Shown piece by piece: positions 39,661 through 49,459 of a stretch of 64,000 bases of DNA. The stretch spans positions 124,001 to 188,000 of the forward strand of contig JBBELK010001085.1 of NCBI GenBank assembly GCA_037783545.1, written 5' to 3'. The position numbers and the translations under genes were made by a program. Under the pieces are notes generated by a model. That model searched no databases, was not told the origin of the DNA, and was given only the letters and a program-made list of their open reading frames with translations. Position 1 is the stretch's first letter; every line of letters begins with the position of its first letter. This DNA is from Henricia sp. BOLD:AAB3569. Taxonomy: Eukaryota; Echinodermata; Asteroidea; Spinulosida; Echinasteridae.

Positions 39661-42600
39661 TCACGTTGTATCAACTGTGTTGAAATCATGAGTCCAGACT
39701 GGTTTCCGTTTCTGAATGAACGCTTCGATTCCCTCCTGACCATCCACAAGATCCAGATTCTGTACCATCACTTCGCCAGCTTGTCTACAAAAATAAAGTC
39801 AGAATTACAATGTATTCATTAACGAAATATAGATTGCAGTAATATTGGTTTAGGATACATTTTCTGACTTTTGTGCAATCGATCCCAGGTCTCAATGGCT
39901 AGTTGACAATTTGTACTAACTGGCGAGACCCGTTACTTGATTTAAATGCATGACCAGGGGCCAATTTCACAAAGTGAAATGAGGTGTCTTAGAAAGGGTC
40001 ACTCTTCTTATCTTGGGACGTTCCATTTTTATAATAAGTATGCATTTTCAGCTAATGTTTCTTTTGTATGATCCTTTAAGTAATCTGGTTGCCGAGATTA
40101 GCCGACTTAAGTCATTGCTCTGAAGCCACCAAGGAGGTTCTACAGTTCGGCCACAAAGTGAGAGAGAACAGGAAGAAATTATCAGTTTTAGAGGTGGGAG
40201 GAAAATCCCACACAGATTGGGTTTTCACAGACAAAACCTGATTGGAACCACTGAGGTGGAAGGTGAGATAAGTATTGCTTCGTCAAATCACATGACCCAT
40301 CTTGGGTCATGTGATTTTGACGTCACATGACCCAAGTTGCTTACCCATAAGCCTCAGCTCTTGTTTTCTTCATCTGACTGTTGAAGCAAGTTTTGCCCAG
40401 TGATATGACGGACCGACTCGCTGTACAGATCTTGTGTGTTAGTTTGTTGGTTTCTTCCTCCAGTAAGTCGTGTGGTACAACTTTGCTGACCAGGCCGTGT
40501 CTCAGGGCATCTGAGGACAAGATTCAAATGACAAGATTCAATCACAAAAATTAAAAAGCAATCAGTGTCAAAACGAAAATCAGTTCTTTTTAAAAGAGTT
40601 ACAGTAGAATCTACCAAGTTTAAAGGCACAGGCTCGTCAGCAATGCGCGCGCGCGCCAACTTCGTTCCACGAAATACGCAGTTCTATAGCAAAGGCACGG
40701 AGCTGTGTATTTCTTGGCGCGCCCGCATTGCTGACGAGCCTGTGCCTTTAACTAGAACATCTGCAGAACTCAAACTTTCAACTTAATTTCTTGGGGGCCG
40801 AGCTAACACAATTTTTCTGTAGCTTAGTTGTATATTTATAACATTACACACTTGAATGCAGTGTAGTGGATTTTATTTCTGAGAGTAGTAAAGATGGAGT
40901 TTAAACTAGATTTATAATATTTCCCATTAATTGTAATAACAGACAAGTGATTTAAGTTGTCAATAATTTCACAGTTCTACATCTAGTAGTATTTTTCAAG
41001 ACCTCCCAAAACACCAACATTTCACAGTGCATGCAGAGTCCTACGCAGCCCTCGACCCCCCTCCCCCCTTCCCAAGACTGAAAATGTTGACAACTTTGGA
41101 CGGCCCCTAACCTTCAGCAGAAATTGGTTCTCCAGTAAAAAGCATTGTTAAGGCAAGTTTCCGTGGCACGGCTCGACCGAGAGCCACTCCAGGGGTTGAA
41201 CAGAAGAGTCCGATATTAACACTGAAAGACACAAGTATAGAACATGTTGACAAATATGCAGTGGACAATACTCATCACATTTATGTCTCTACTCACTCCT
41301 GGGTGTAAAGTGCCTTGCCCAAGGGCACATACACCAAGGACAGTTGTGGACACAGTCTTGAGTTTGAATTACCAGATTGAACAACAGAGAATACAACATG
41401 TCATTAATACTGTCCCTGATATAAAGCTCTTCTCAATACAATTAAGCTCCTTTTTCCAAGTCCCGGCAATTATGCACTTGTCAATTGTAATCCCAGCCCG
41501 GGACTTTAGAGAAAGTAGCGGGGACATAGCGGGGGATGTCCAAAAGAAGTGCCCCGCTAGCCTTTAAAATTAATGTACTAAATTGATACTAATTTGAAAG
41601 AATTACGAAATAGACTTACCCAGGAGTAGCGAAGCTGGCCTTGTCTGAAACAATAGCGATGTCACAACTTGCTACAAGTTGGCAACCTGCTGCTGTCGCT
41701 AGTCCTGGAATAAACCAGTCAATTATTATTATTTCAGACAGAGTTAAATGTCTTATTGGTTAATCTCTAATTAACTTAATACCCGTGTTTAATTAGCAGC
41801 TTACCTTGTACTTGTGCTATGACAGGTACCGGCATATCTATTAGCAGCTTACCTTGTACTTGTGCTATGACTGGTACCGGCATATCTATTAGCAGCTTAC
41901 CTTGTACTTGTGCTATGACAGGTACCGGCATATCCTCTATCAGCATCATTACACGGCTACACGTATTCATAACGTTGGCATGATAACGGCGGCTAGTTTT
42001 TGAAGTCTGCAGGATTAAACAAAAAGTTGCAATTAAGCACTTTATAATACATTCATAAATACCTTTGACAGTTTACGCATCCCTATTGGCCGAGAGCACG
42101 TCACGTGGCCAGTCTGCCATGTGACGTGCTCTCAGCCAATAACGGACGATAAAAACCGGCCGGCCAGTTTCTTGCCTGGCCCGCATTTGTGAAATCGATT
42201 CCAGGTTCTCAGCGGCTAGTTGATAATTTGTACTAACTGGCAAGACCTGTTACTTGATTTAAATACATGACCAGGGGCTGATTTCACAAAGCGCTAATAA
42301 GACGCGTCTTAGGAAGGGTCACTCTTCTTATCTTTGGACGTTTGTACGGGAACTACCGTATCGGCGTATGACGCATTGAATTCGTCTTAACTTCTGTGAA
42401 ATTGATCCCAGGGGTATTAAGTGCATTTGACACATTGTGTGAAATGTGCAACACAACAAAAACAGTGGTGTCACGCCCCAACTATGCCAACATTCCCAAC
42501 TTATTGTTTTAAAGGTTTCCCAACAATAAGTTAGAACTGGCCGCGCCAAGCTATGTATGTTAGGCAAGCTCTACTTATTGTTACTAGTTAGGAAGTCTTG

Positions 42601-43680
42601 ACAGAGTTGGGACCATGTAGTTGGGGCGTAACACTTAATTTGTAACCTACATATTGGTGTAAACATAGACATGTACCATTTCTTTGAGGTTGTGCCCAGA
42701 TGAGAAAACCGGTCCAGATGATTTAATGACGATAGCTCTGAGATCCTGATCGCCGACGTCATGCATGAGATCATCTCTAAGACTGTTTAGCATGTCCAAT
42801 GACAGGGCATTCCTACAAATAAGAATTTACAAGCTGAGCTTTACTATTTTCTCTTGGAGTGATAAAAGTTAAATTGTCAACCTTTGTGTGTTGCCAAGGT
42901 TACTGGGTCTACGCTGAAACTAGTGAACTGTTTCCATGTGCTTTAGCAATGGATGGTTACCAGTGAATGTTTAGACCCGGTTACCCTGGCATCTGATGTC
43001 ACACTTTATAGTCTGTTTTATTTTTTGTAACTCCTTGGCTTTGGGGCTTAAGTTATCTTAGAACAAATTCAAGTTATTTCATTTGTTTTGAGACAAGATT
43101 GTTAAAATGCATTGTAAAAAAAAATCCCACTTAAGACCCATACTGTCTGTACCTTCTCTTTGGATCATTTAGCAAGATGCTTCTTACTCCATCTTCAGAT
43201 TGCGATCTGACTGTCAGACCATTTTCAGCATCTGATGAGTCGGTGGAGAATCGTCTGCTCTCGTGTTTCCATGAGATCCTGCTGGCTGGAATGGAATGCT
43301 ATTTTTTGTTTTTAAGAAAAAGAGGAATTATAAATTCTCTTTTAAATCAAATAAAAATAAATGCAAAGTTAATAAATAGGCCTAAATAATTTGGTATAAT
43401 TAAATTATGTATTAACTCTGAAGGGGGTCAATCAAGTTAATGGGTAAAAATGAAGTTATTGGTACAGTGCTTCTCCTCCCGCCGCCACGCCCCGAAAAAG
43501 GTAATTCTGGGCACTTTGTCATGTTTGTAAAATACAATGTAAAACGTACGTAGGCCTAGCGCCGACACATCGTATGGAAATTGTTGGATCTTGTAAACGT
43601 ACGTTTATGGGGAACCAAAAACACCGAGAAATGTTTGTTTTCAGTGTCAGCGATATTCTTTGAATCCCAGGTAGCGCCAT
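39661..43680 (-). CDS. ECHDC3: Enoyl-CoA hydratase domain-containing protein 3, mitochondrial, complete
   Basis: Exons in transcript order: 43680-43603, 43298-43153, 42812-42677, 42006-41901, 41704-41620, 41221-41112, 40510-40345 and 39784-39661. Phases close to 316 residues (human 303). Residues 1-50 form a basic, acid-poor presequence with a likely cleavage region at RRFS. The crotonase core follows: [23 protein letters not shown] (oxyanion loop 114-118), [37 protein letters not shown] and a C-terminal [17 protein letters not shown]. Gln164 and Gly184 stand where active hydratases have their two catalytic Glu, as in ECHDC3 of other animals, so hydratase activity is doubtful. The human GHD is GHN here. 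The 3' end of exon 4 is triplicated in tandem with its donor. An ECHDC3 role in insulin/lipid metabolism is known from mammals only. Confidence 0.93.
40624..40747. mobile_element. TTAA-flanked hairpin MITE (AGGCACAGGCTCGTCAGCAA ends)
   Basis: AGGCACAGGCTCGTCAGCAATGC is perfectly mirrored at the right end, and both sides carry TTAA (40620-40623 and 40748-40751). Diverged relatives lie at 16870-16985 and 47186-47325. Confidence 0.8.
40955..41107. repeat. MITE family B copy, short form
   Basis: GTTGTCAATAATTTCACAGT and GAAAATGTTGACAACTTTGG ends; internal CAAGACCTCCC and GCAGCCCTCGACC landmarks. Confidence 0.65.
41805..41948. repeat. 48-bp tandem triplication of the ECHDC3 exon 4 end and its 5' splice site
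   Basis: ATTAGCAGCTTACCTTGTAC recurs at 48-base spacing. On the - strand each unit ends GCACAAGTACAAG|gtaagctgc, so donors lie at 41900, 41852 and 41804. All units are open in the gene frame; each extra unit would add [16 protein letters not shown]. Confidence 0.92.
42060..42182. repeat. Inverted repeat with GGCCACGTGACGTGCTC block
   Basis: GACAGTTTACGCATCCCTAT, then TGGCCGAGAGCACGTCAC, is followed by GTGACGTGCTCTCAGCCAAT. It is related to 15240-15305 and 34540-34765. Confidence 0.6.
42258..42412. repeat. MITE with GATTTCACAAAGCGCTAA ends
   Basis: Left GGGGCTGATTTCACAAAGCG; right GTCTTAACTTCTGTGAAATT. Relatives at 16730-16865 and 39955-40035 share GACGCGTCTTAG and GGGTCACTCTTCTTATC. Confidence 0.6.
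42880..43022. repeat. Inverted-repeat MITE family F copy
   Basis: CCTTTGTGTGTTGCCAAGGT, TGGGTCTACGCTGAAACTAG and TGTTTAGACCCGGTTACC. The same order is found at 62172-62343 and, more diverged, 53090-53250. Confidence 0.6.
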
Positions 43681-44397
43681 GGCTTGATCGCGGCTACGGA
43701 ATCCGGATCGGAACAAATCTGACGAACGAAAATGGTTGGAAAATCGTGAGTACATTTGTTCAAGAGCGACCTCTTGCGGCCAATTTTGGTGCGGGTAAAA
43801 AATAGACAATTTAAAAAACCAATTAACCTGCGCTATGCTGAAAACTCTTCAGGTTTTTGCACTTTTTTCCGGTCTTATGAACTGTCATGTCTATCTCCTT
43901 TGTTGGTAGAGTGTGCCCTTCGATATTCAGTGTCTTGGGACCATAACTGACTGACAGTTACTCGTCATTAACTACTGAGTGATCAAGTTACCAATGTAAA
44001 CTTACTCGAAAGTCTGACAAAATACACAAATTACTATTTTTTCGCATTTATTTTTCAAGGTACAAGTGGTAGTTTTTGCGCAGATAACCATGTACAAGTT
44101 CTTTCATAATGTAAAACAAAGGAGTGGACAAAGACATTGGCAAAACAAATGAAGCAGACCGTACCAAACTTTATTTCTTTGAGAGACAATTAGGAATGCA
44201 TCACGTAGAGCAATTGTCTAAAACGAGGTATTTAAATTCCATTACATCAGTAAATGTAAACTTTGTAGATTTCAAGTGTTGTTTTTGAGGTCTTCTGAAG
44301 TTGAAAGTTTATAACATGGTCACAATTTGTTATGCCTTATTTTGTATATCAAAACAGTGTAGTACATACAAATCGACTTTAGAAAATGCACAATAAC

Positions 44398-44403
44398 TTT
44401 ATT
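44398..44403 (-). other. Candidate MRPL53 polyadenylation signal
   Basis: TTTATT on the + strand (AATAAA on the - strand), 283 bases after the MRPL53 stop. Another lies near 44169. Confidence 0.4.
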
Positions 44404-44685
44404 TCCAAGAACAGCAGTGTACTCTGGGCAATGAGAGACCCCTCAAGTATATGTGACTGGAGCACATTTTGGTGAATCTGCCCACTGCAGAAACACTGAC
44501 TGTTTTAGCCACAATCTCAAACAATTCCATGCACATTTGTGCATACATGTAAATTAATTCCAGCAATGTATAGAGCTACACACAGCGTACATCAACTATG
44601 ACTCTGTCAAGCCCTGGTGAAAGAGTGCTTTCATCCTCAATCATTTGATAATTCTTAAACTCCAAGCAGAGACTGTTGACATCTG

Positions 44686-46063
44686 CTACCTCCCCGCATC
44701 CGACTCTCCGAGGATTTTGTCTCGTTGGAAGTTGAGAGTTCCAAACCTCTGTAGCATCTCCACAGCTGTGAGATGGCAACTCTTAAAGATGACTTGCTTC
44801 CCATCATCTTAAAATTAAAGACATCATTTCAATCAAAATTTCTTCAAAATTTAAAATAGATGAAACAAATTAATGAAATTAGGTAAGACAGACTTTATTA
44901 TTTCGGCACTTGTCTGGGACCGATGTATGGAAAGGGCCAAATGCACAAGGGGTGGATTGCAATATAACCATCCTAAGTCTAAGACACATTTTTGTATTGC
45001 ATGGCAATATTACCGATGTGATGTCTTGAGATGAGAGAACAATTATACGGCCCTTCTGGTTTTTCTATCATCCCAAGTTTGGTTGTTTCATTTCAATGGT
45101 GATTAGGCACCATACCAGATAGTGTTCATGTCTTAGTTTATAACAAGACATCTTTAAAGCTTGGGACATCTTAACTTTTTTGCCATCCGCCCCATCTAAA
45201 TATAATGGTTAGAATAGATTTTGTAACTTACCAAACAGTATTGTAATCATAGGTTGTGTCCCATCATGCTTCACCGACGTCTTCAAGGAACATTTTGCAT
45301 TCGTTTGTCTGACGGTAGAACTGCCGACGTGACTCTGGAACAGTCTGCAGAAGCATTAACAAAGAATTAAGGTATTGCTGTATTAATATCTTAAATTACT
45401 AGTTTAATACAATTTCTTTATCTTCAAAATGTATGTTCCAAATAGAAATCTTGCCACTTGGCACCTATGTACACTTGCTGCAAATGATGTACATACATGT
45501 ATGTACATCCACAAGCATGAAGCAAGGAAAGATAGAATTATAAATGGCATGGCAAGATTGGGGACGAGGAATAACTAATTAAAGGTTGCTATCAAAGCTT
45601 AGGCTAGGCCCTGCATGTACAGTGTAGACATAACTGATAATAGTTAGTCTGTCTCAAAAAGTAATGAATTGTGATAATTTATATTTGGCCCATGACTTCT
45701 TCTTGATCATCATCATGATGTTGAATGAATGGAACATTGGTCCAAGTTTCTCCATGATTTGGACAGCAGATCACCGAAGAACAATTTGGAATTTCCACGA
45801 CAAGGATATTCTTTTCCAAACACTAACGTTTAGGCAGGCAGAACTAGATCTAACGTTTAATAGACCGAGGTAGGCTGTGCACAATGGAACCTGTGCCTGT
45901 ACGGCCACGCTGCGCTCCCGCATCCCGCCGCGGAATCACGGTCAACTGTTCACGCCACACGCGGAACGTACCTCGCTGACTTCGCTTGTGGCTGCCAAGG
46001 GCAGTACTCGATAAGAATTTGTTTAACATATTTTAAAGTTGTTCCTTTTATCACAACTGGCAT
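44686..46063 (-). CDS. MRPL53: Mitochondrial large-subunit ribosomal protein mL53, complete
   Basis: Three exons: 46063-45972, 45344-45232 and 44807-44686. Donors GTACGT and GTAAGT, phases close, 108 residues (human 112). Key stretches: LKYVKQILIEYCPWQPQA (human counterpart around VKQV..QFCPFE), SSTVRQTNAKCSLKTSVKHD, then GTQPMITILFDDGKQVIFKS, then CHLTAVEML and a C-terminal GESDAGR. These line up along the entire length of vertebrate mL53. The fold is thioredoxin-like and the protein sits in the mitoribosomal large subunit. It does not have an obvious separate presequence, as expected. It lies between ECHDC3 (same strand, to the right in transcript order downstream) and CLK (opposite strand). 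Confidence 0.9.
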
Positions 46064-46569
46064 GTCTGCTGATGAGGAATAGAGTGACGTTGTCTGCTTG
46101 ACTGTTTACGTAGGAAGTGGAAAAACTGAGTGTGTGAAATCATGGAGGAAGAAACACATGGTGAAATTAACCATGCATGAACTCGGTCACGTTCGTGACG
46201 CCAGCCGCGCCGGCGTCAATATGAAATTCGGCCCAAAATCAACTCGGTACTAAATCAACTCGGCCCTAATTCAACTTGGTTGAAAAACAAAATATAGACA
46301 GTGCTCACCGAGAAAAATTAAATAAAAAATTGAGCACTGTTTAAAAAAAACAAATTTGAAAAAAAAAAGATCCTGCTGCAAGCTGCTGTACCAACCGGTA
46401 CCGCAGGGCGCCCGCGGCGCTACGTAAACAAGTTGCACGAGGTCTATCTATTAGGCTGCAGCGTATCATACATATCGACCTGTTGTCTATTATGAACAAA
46501 CGTCACGGTCCTCCATGCTTGGGGGAATTCATGACTACGTGAGACTGTATACGAGACGATCGGAGTTCT

Positions 46570-46773
46570 TTGAACCATGGTTTTCTTCCTCCATGTTTGA
46601 ACGAAACCAAGTTGAAAGTCAAAAGGAGACGTCAAAAGGAAGACTCCCTCTTCCACCTTTTATCATATCTTGCTAATTTAGAAGCACAACGCAAGCGATT
46701 TAATCGTTCCAAATCACGTACACGATCTCCTACATTTAATTTAATTTATATTTCTCAAGGAAACTCAACATAA
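46570..46773 (+). CDS. Unrecognised short basic ORF
   Basis: 67 residues, Lys/Arg-rich, ending with a RFNRSKSRTRSP-like segment before a stop. It is upstream of and divergent from MRPL53, but no splice partner or family was recognised. It could be a repeat fragment or a first exon. Low confidence that it is coding. Confidence 0.2.
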   Translation: MNHGFLPPCLNETKLKVKRRRQKEDSLFHLLSYLANLEAQRKRFNRSKSRTRSPTFNLIYISQGNST

Positions 46774-46831
46774 GAAATATCAAAATGCCGGACTGCATGT
46801 GAAAATGTGTGAAAATTAATGTTTGGTTAAC

Positions 46832-47185
46832 TATTATTATTATTATTATTATTATTTCTTTCTGGTATTCATACCAAGGATTCCTCAATAGTGCTCATTG
46901 CACTGTCACTCGCAAGCGTGAGGAAACCCATGAAGAATTAGAATTAGAAATGGCCAGAGACACTGGGGATGATCCCCCTTGGTCTTCACGAAAGAATGCT
47001 CTGGGATCTTTAGAGTGCGTTTCCATTACCTAACACACTGGACCAACGGCTTTACATCCCTTCCGAAGGATGGAGCAAGTGTGGTTGAGTGCCTTGCCCA
47101 AGGGCACAGGTACCGTAGCCGTGGGGAGGTTCGAACCTGCAACCGCAAGTTTTCACCTATGATTGCGAGTCAATGACCTAAACCG
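46832..47185 (-). repeat. tRNA-derived SINE family A, near full length, minus orientation
   Basis: The (TTA)n tract at 46833-46856 is the tail. The body matches 376-723, and on the - strand GCGGTTTAGGTCATTGACTC and GGTTGCAGGTTCGAACCTCC form the degraded head with a B box. Confidence 0.8.
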
Positions 47186-47325
47186 CACAGGCTCGTCAGC
47201 AATGCGCGCGCGCCAAATTCGTGCCACGAAATACGCAGAGCAAAGGCATATATGGAGTTGGACTGCGTATTTCGGGGCACGAATTTGGCACGCGCGCATT
47301 GCTGACGAGCTGTGCCTTTACGCGC
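47186..47325. repeat. Hairpin MITE (CACAGGCTCGTCAGCAATGC ends)
   Basis: Same family as 40624-40747. The left end abuts the SINE head; the right end is GCATTGCTGACGAGCTGTGC. TTAA flanks are no longer intact. Confidence 0.7.
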
Positions 47326-47490
47326 ACGTACGTAAGTGATGACTTCATGCACTTGAAAACCGATCACGACGCGGGCGATTAAATGAGTAATTTACTAAAT
47401 ACGTGCATTTTATTCTATTACGTATTGAGACCGAGTTTACTTGAGCTGAGTTAATTTGTGACCTAGTAAGTTGTCATAAACTGGAGTTAA

Positions 47491-48455
47491 AGGAACACGT
47501 TGCCTTCAGATTTCACGAAATCTCACGTTTGAGGGTGTTCCTTATACTTATTAAGAGTTGTTCTTGCAATAAAACACATTTAATGTGTTATAATTAGTGA
47601 ATGGTAATTAAAAAATCAAACACTGACCTCTGACCCCCACTACATGTCCCGCGAAATGTATACGTATTTCAAGCCGTCAATACGATCGTCCGGGTAGTTG
47701 GCAAAATGCAGCGACGAGCAGGAGTTAGGTTGGCGCCGTAGCCAGTGGTCAGGTAAACCTATCAGATGAACGCAAGGTACCACACCATTCTCCGCCTCCC
47801 GAGACATGTGTGAAATGTAAACACACACACACACACACACACACACGGAAATTTATAAAACCCGGAAGTCGGAGGTGGTCGGAGATACCCAAATGTACCC
47901 GGAGGTAGATTGTTTTTGCTAACGTGTAGTTGGTGCGTTGACGGTGGCCCGGAGCTACGCAGTATTAAAATAACAAGCCGGAGGTAGGTTGTAGCATGTA
48001 CTACACGGTCACAACAAATTCTACCTCCGACCTCCGGGTTTCAACGACACCCCACACACACACACACCGACTGGCTGTCAAAAAATGGATCGTCAAGAGA
48101 ACACAGCAGACGCGTCAAAAAAGAAAAAAACGAAAACCTCGCCAATCAGGGTAAGAATATTGTCATGGGACAAACCGATAGAAATAATTGTTCAGAAGTA
48201 TTTCAACAGCTGCGACTGGAAATAAGACTAATATAATTTCTCCGCCATTTATGGGAGTCAAGATTTTGACTCCCATAAATGGCGGAGCGTGCTGCTTCGA
48301 GACATTACGCAAAATTGAAGCATTTCTAAGGCACGTTTGTGTGGATCATTATATTCTACTTTTTAAACATATTTCGGATCGTGCTCATTATACTTCAAAC
48401 GCTTGTAATAGCCCAAAAACGCCCAATAAAGCGCAACCCGAAGCAACGTGTTCCT
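47491..48455. mobile_element. TTAA-flanked element (piggyBac-like target) with AGGAACACGTTGC ends
   Basis: Left AGGAACACGTTGC at 47491 and right GCAACGTGTTCCT ending at 48455 are each bounded by TTAA (47487-47490 and 48456-48459). The interior holds a (CA)n run (47819-47847), an inverted pair of CCGGAGGTAG / CTACCTCCG sequences, the perfect hairpin CTCCGCCATTTATGGGAGTC, and a short Lys-rich ORF starting at 48084. No transposase was seen. Confidence 0.65.
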
Positions 48456-48549
48456 TTAAGCTAGGACCGAGTTTACATACATGTACCGAGCTTCTTGTGA
48501 CCGAGTTGAAATGAGCCCGTTTACTGCGCGCGTGACGTGTCGGGCTGGG

Positions 48550-48713
48550 CGAAATAGCGCCCCCTATCTTTGTTGAATATTAATACGAGACGTAGACGGA
48601 ATCGGGAGCGGTCAAGGTCGACAACAACGTATGCATTTTTAACGGAAAATTGTCGAATCACAGTGGAGTTTCTACTCGATAAAGTGAGGGAGTTCCTCAC
48701 ACTCTCAATTACC
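48550..48713 (+). other. CLK: Candidate 5' UTR exon of the CLK gene
   Basis: The sequence lies just outside the TTAA-flanked element. It is G/C- and CpG-containing (CGCGCGTGACGTGTCGGG upstream) and ends TTACC|gtaagttt. The next acceptor downstream is TCTTTGCAG at 49459, directly before the CLK ATG. The exon has an in-frame stop soon after its only ATG. The transcription start is not defined. Confidence 0.35.
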
Positions 48714-49102
48714 GTAAGTTTATTAGTAGACGGGTGTTTAACGTACTATGTATTGTTGGATCCTAGACCGTACAAAATTTCAGTGTCAATTTTTTTTTCT
48801 TGCGTGGTTGGCGGGCAATGCATCATGATCATGTGCATTGTGATTACACGCATGCGCGTTGGAGTTCAGACTCGACTAGGCCTACCACACTTGTCACTGT
48901 TTTGTCCTTTTATAAACCCTTTTGTGATCCTTTTCCCCATGATTTGTTTGTAAATATTGTGGCCCTAAAGGGTTAAAATGATTTTCAATCTTTTGAAAGT
49001 TCACATTTGATGGAAATTTAGATCTAAATTTTTAGGACGAAATTGACAAAAATCACCTCACCCTCAACCAAATTGTCCAAATGCGATTTTGCCAAAACGT
49101 CA

Positions 49103-49215
49103 CTTTGCCCAAATGTCACTTTATGCAAATGTCTGTTCGCGCAAATGCAACTTTGCCCAAATGTCACTTTATGCAAATGTCTGTTCGCGCAAATGCAACT
49201 TTGCCCAAATGCCAA
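49103..49215. repeat. 48-bp tandem repeat (TTTGCCCAAATGTCACTTTATGC)
   Basis: CTTTGCCCAAATGTCACTTT occurs at 49103 and 49151, with the following CAAATGTCTGTTCGCGCAAA also repeated. It has the same phrase style as 5225-5500, 17590-17740 and 57380-57530. Confidence 0.75.
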
Positions 49216-49459
49216 CTCGACCAAGTGTGACATCACATGTTTTGTGCGCTGCAGACAAACGACTGTTTGTGTTAGTTTTGCAAAATATTAAATCGTATGG
49301 AGTTGTATGACTTTTCAAAAATCGTATTATACCATAAAAAAGTCTCAAAATCCAGATCAAATTATCAGCAAAAGGTTTCATTGGACTTGCACACACCTTG
49401 AAATCCAATGAGAATGCCCCACTGCATTACATCATGTGTTCAATGTCATTTCTTTGCAG

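Noticed and set aside
48084-48149. ATG exon MDRQENTADASKKKKTKTSP.. as the normal first coding exon of CLK
   Set aside because: It lies inside a TTAA-flanked repeat element, and CLK homologues do not start this way. Kept only as a possible alternative (see finding).
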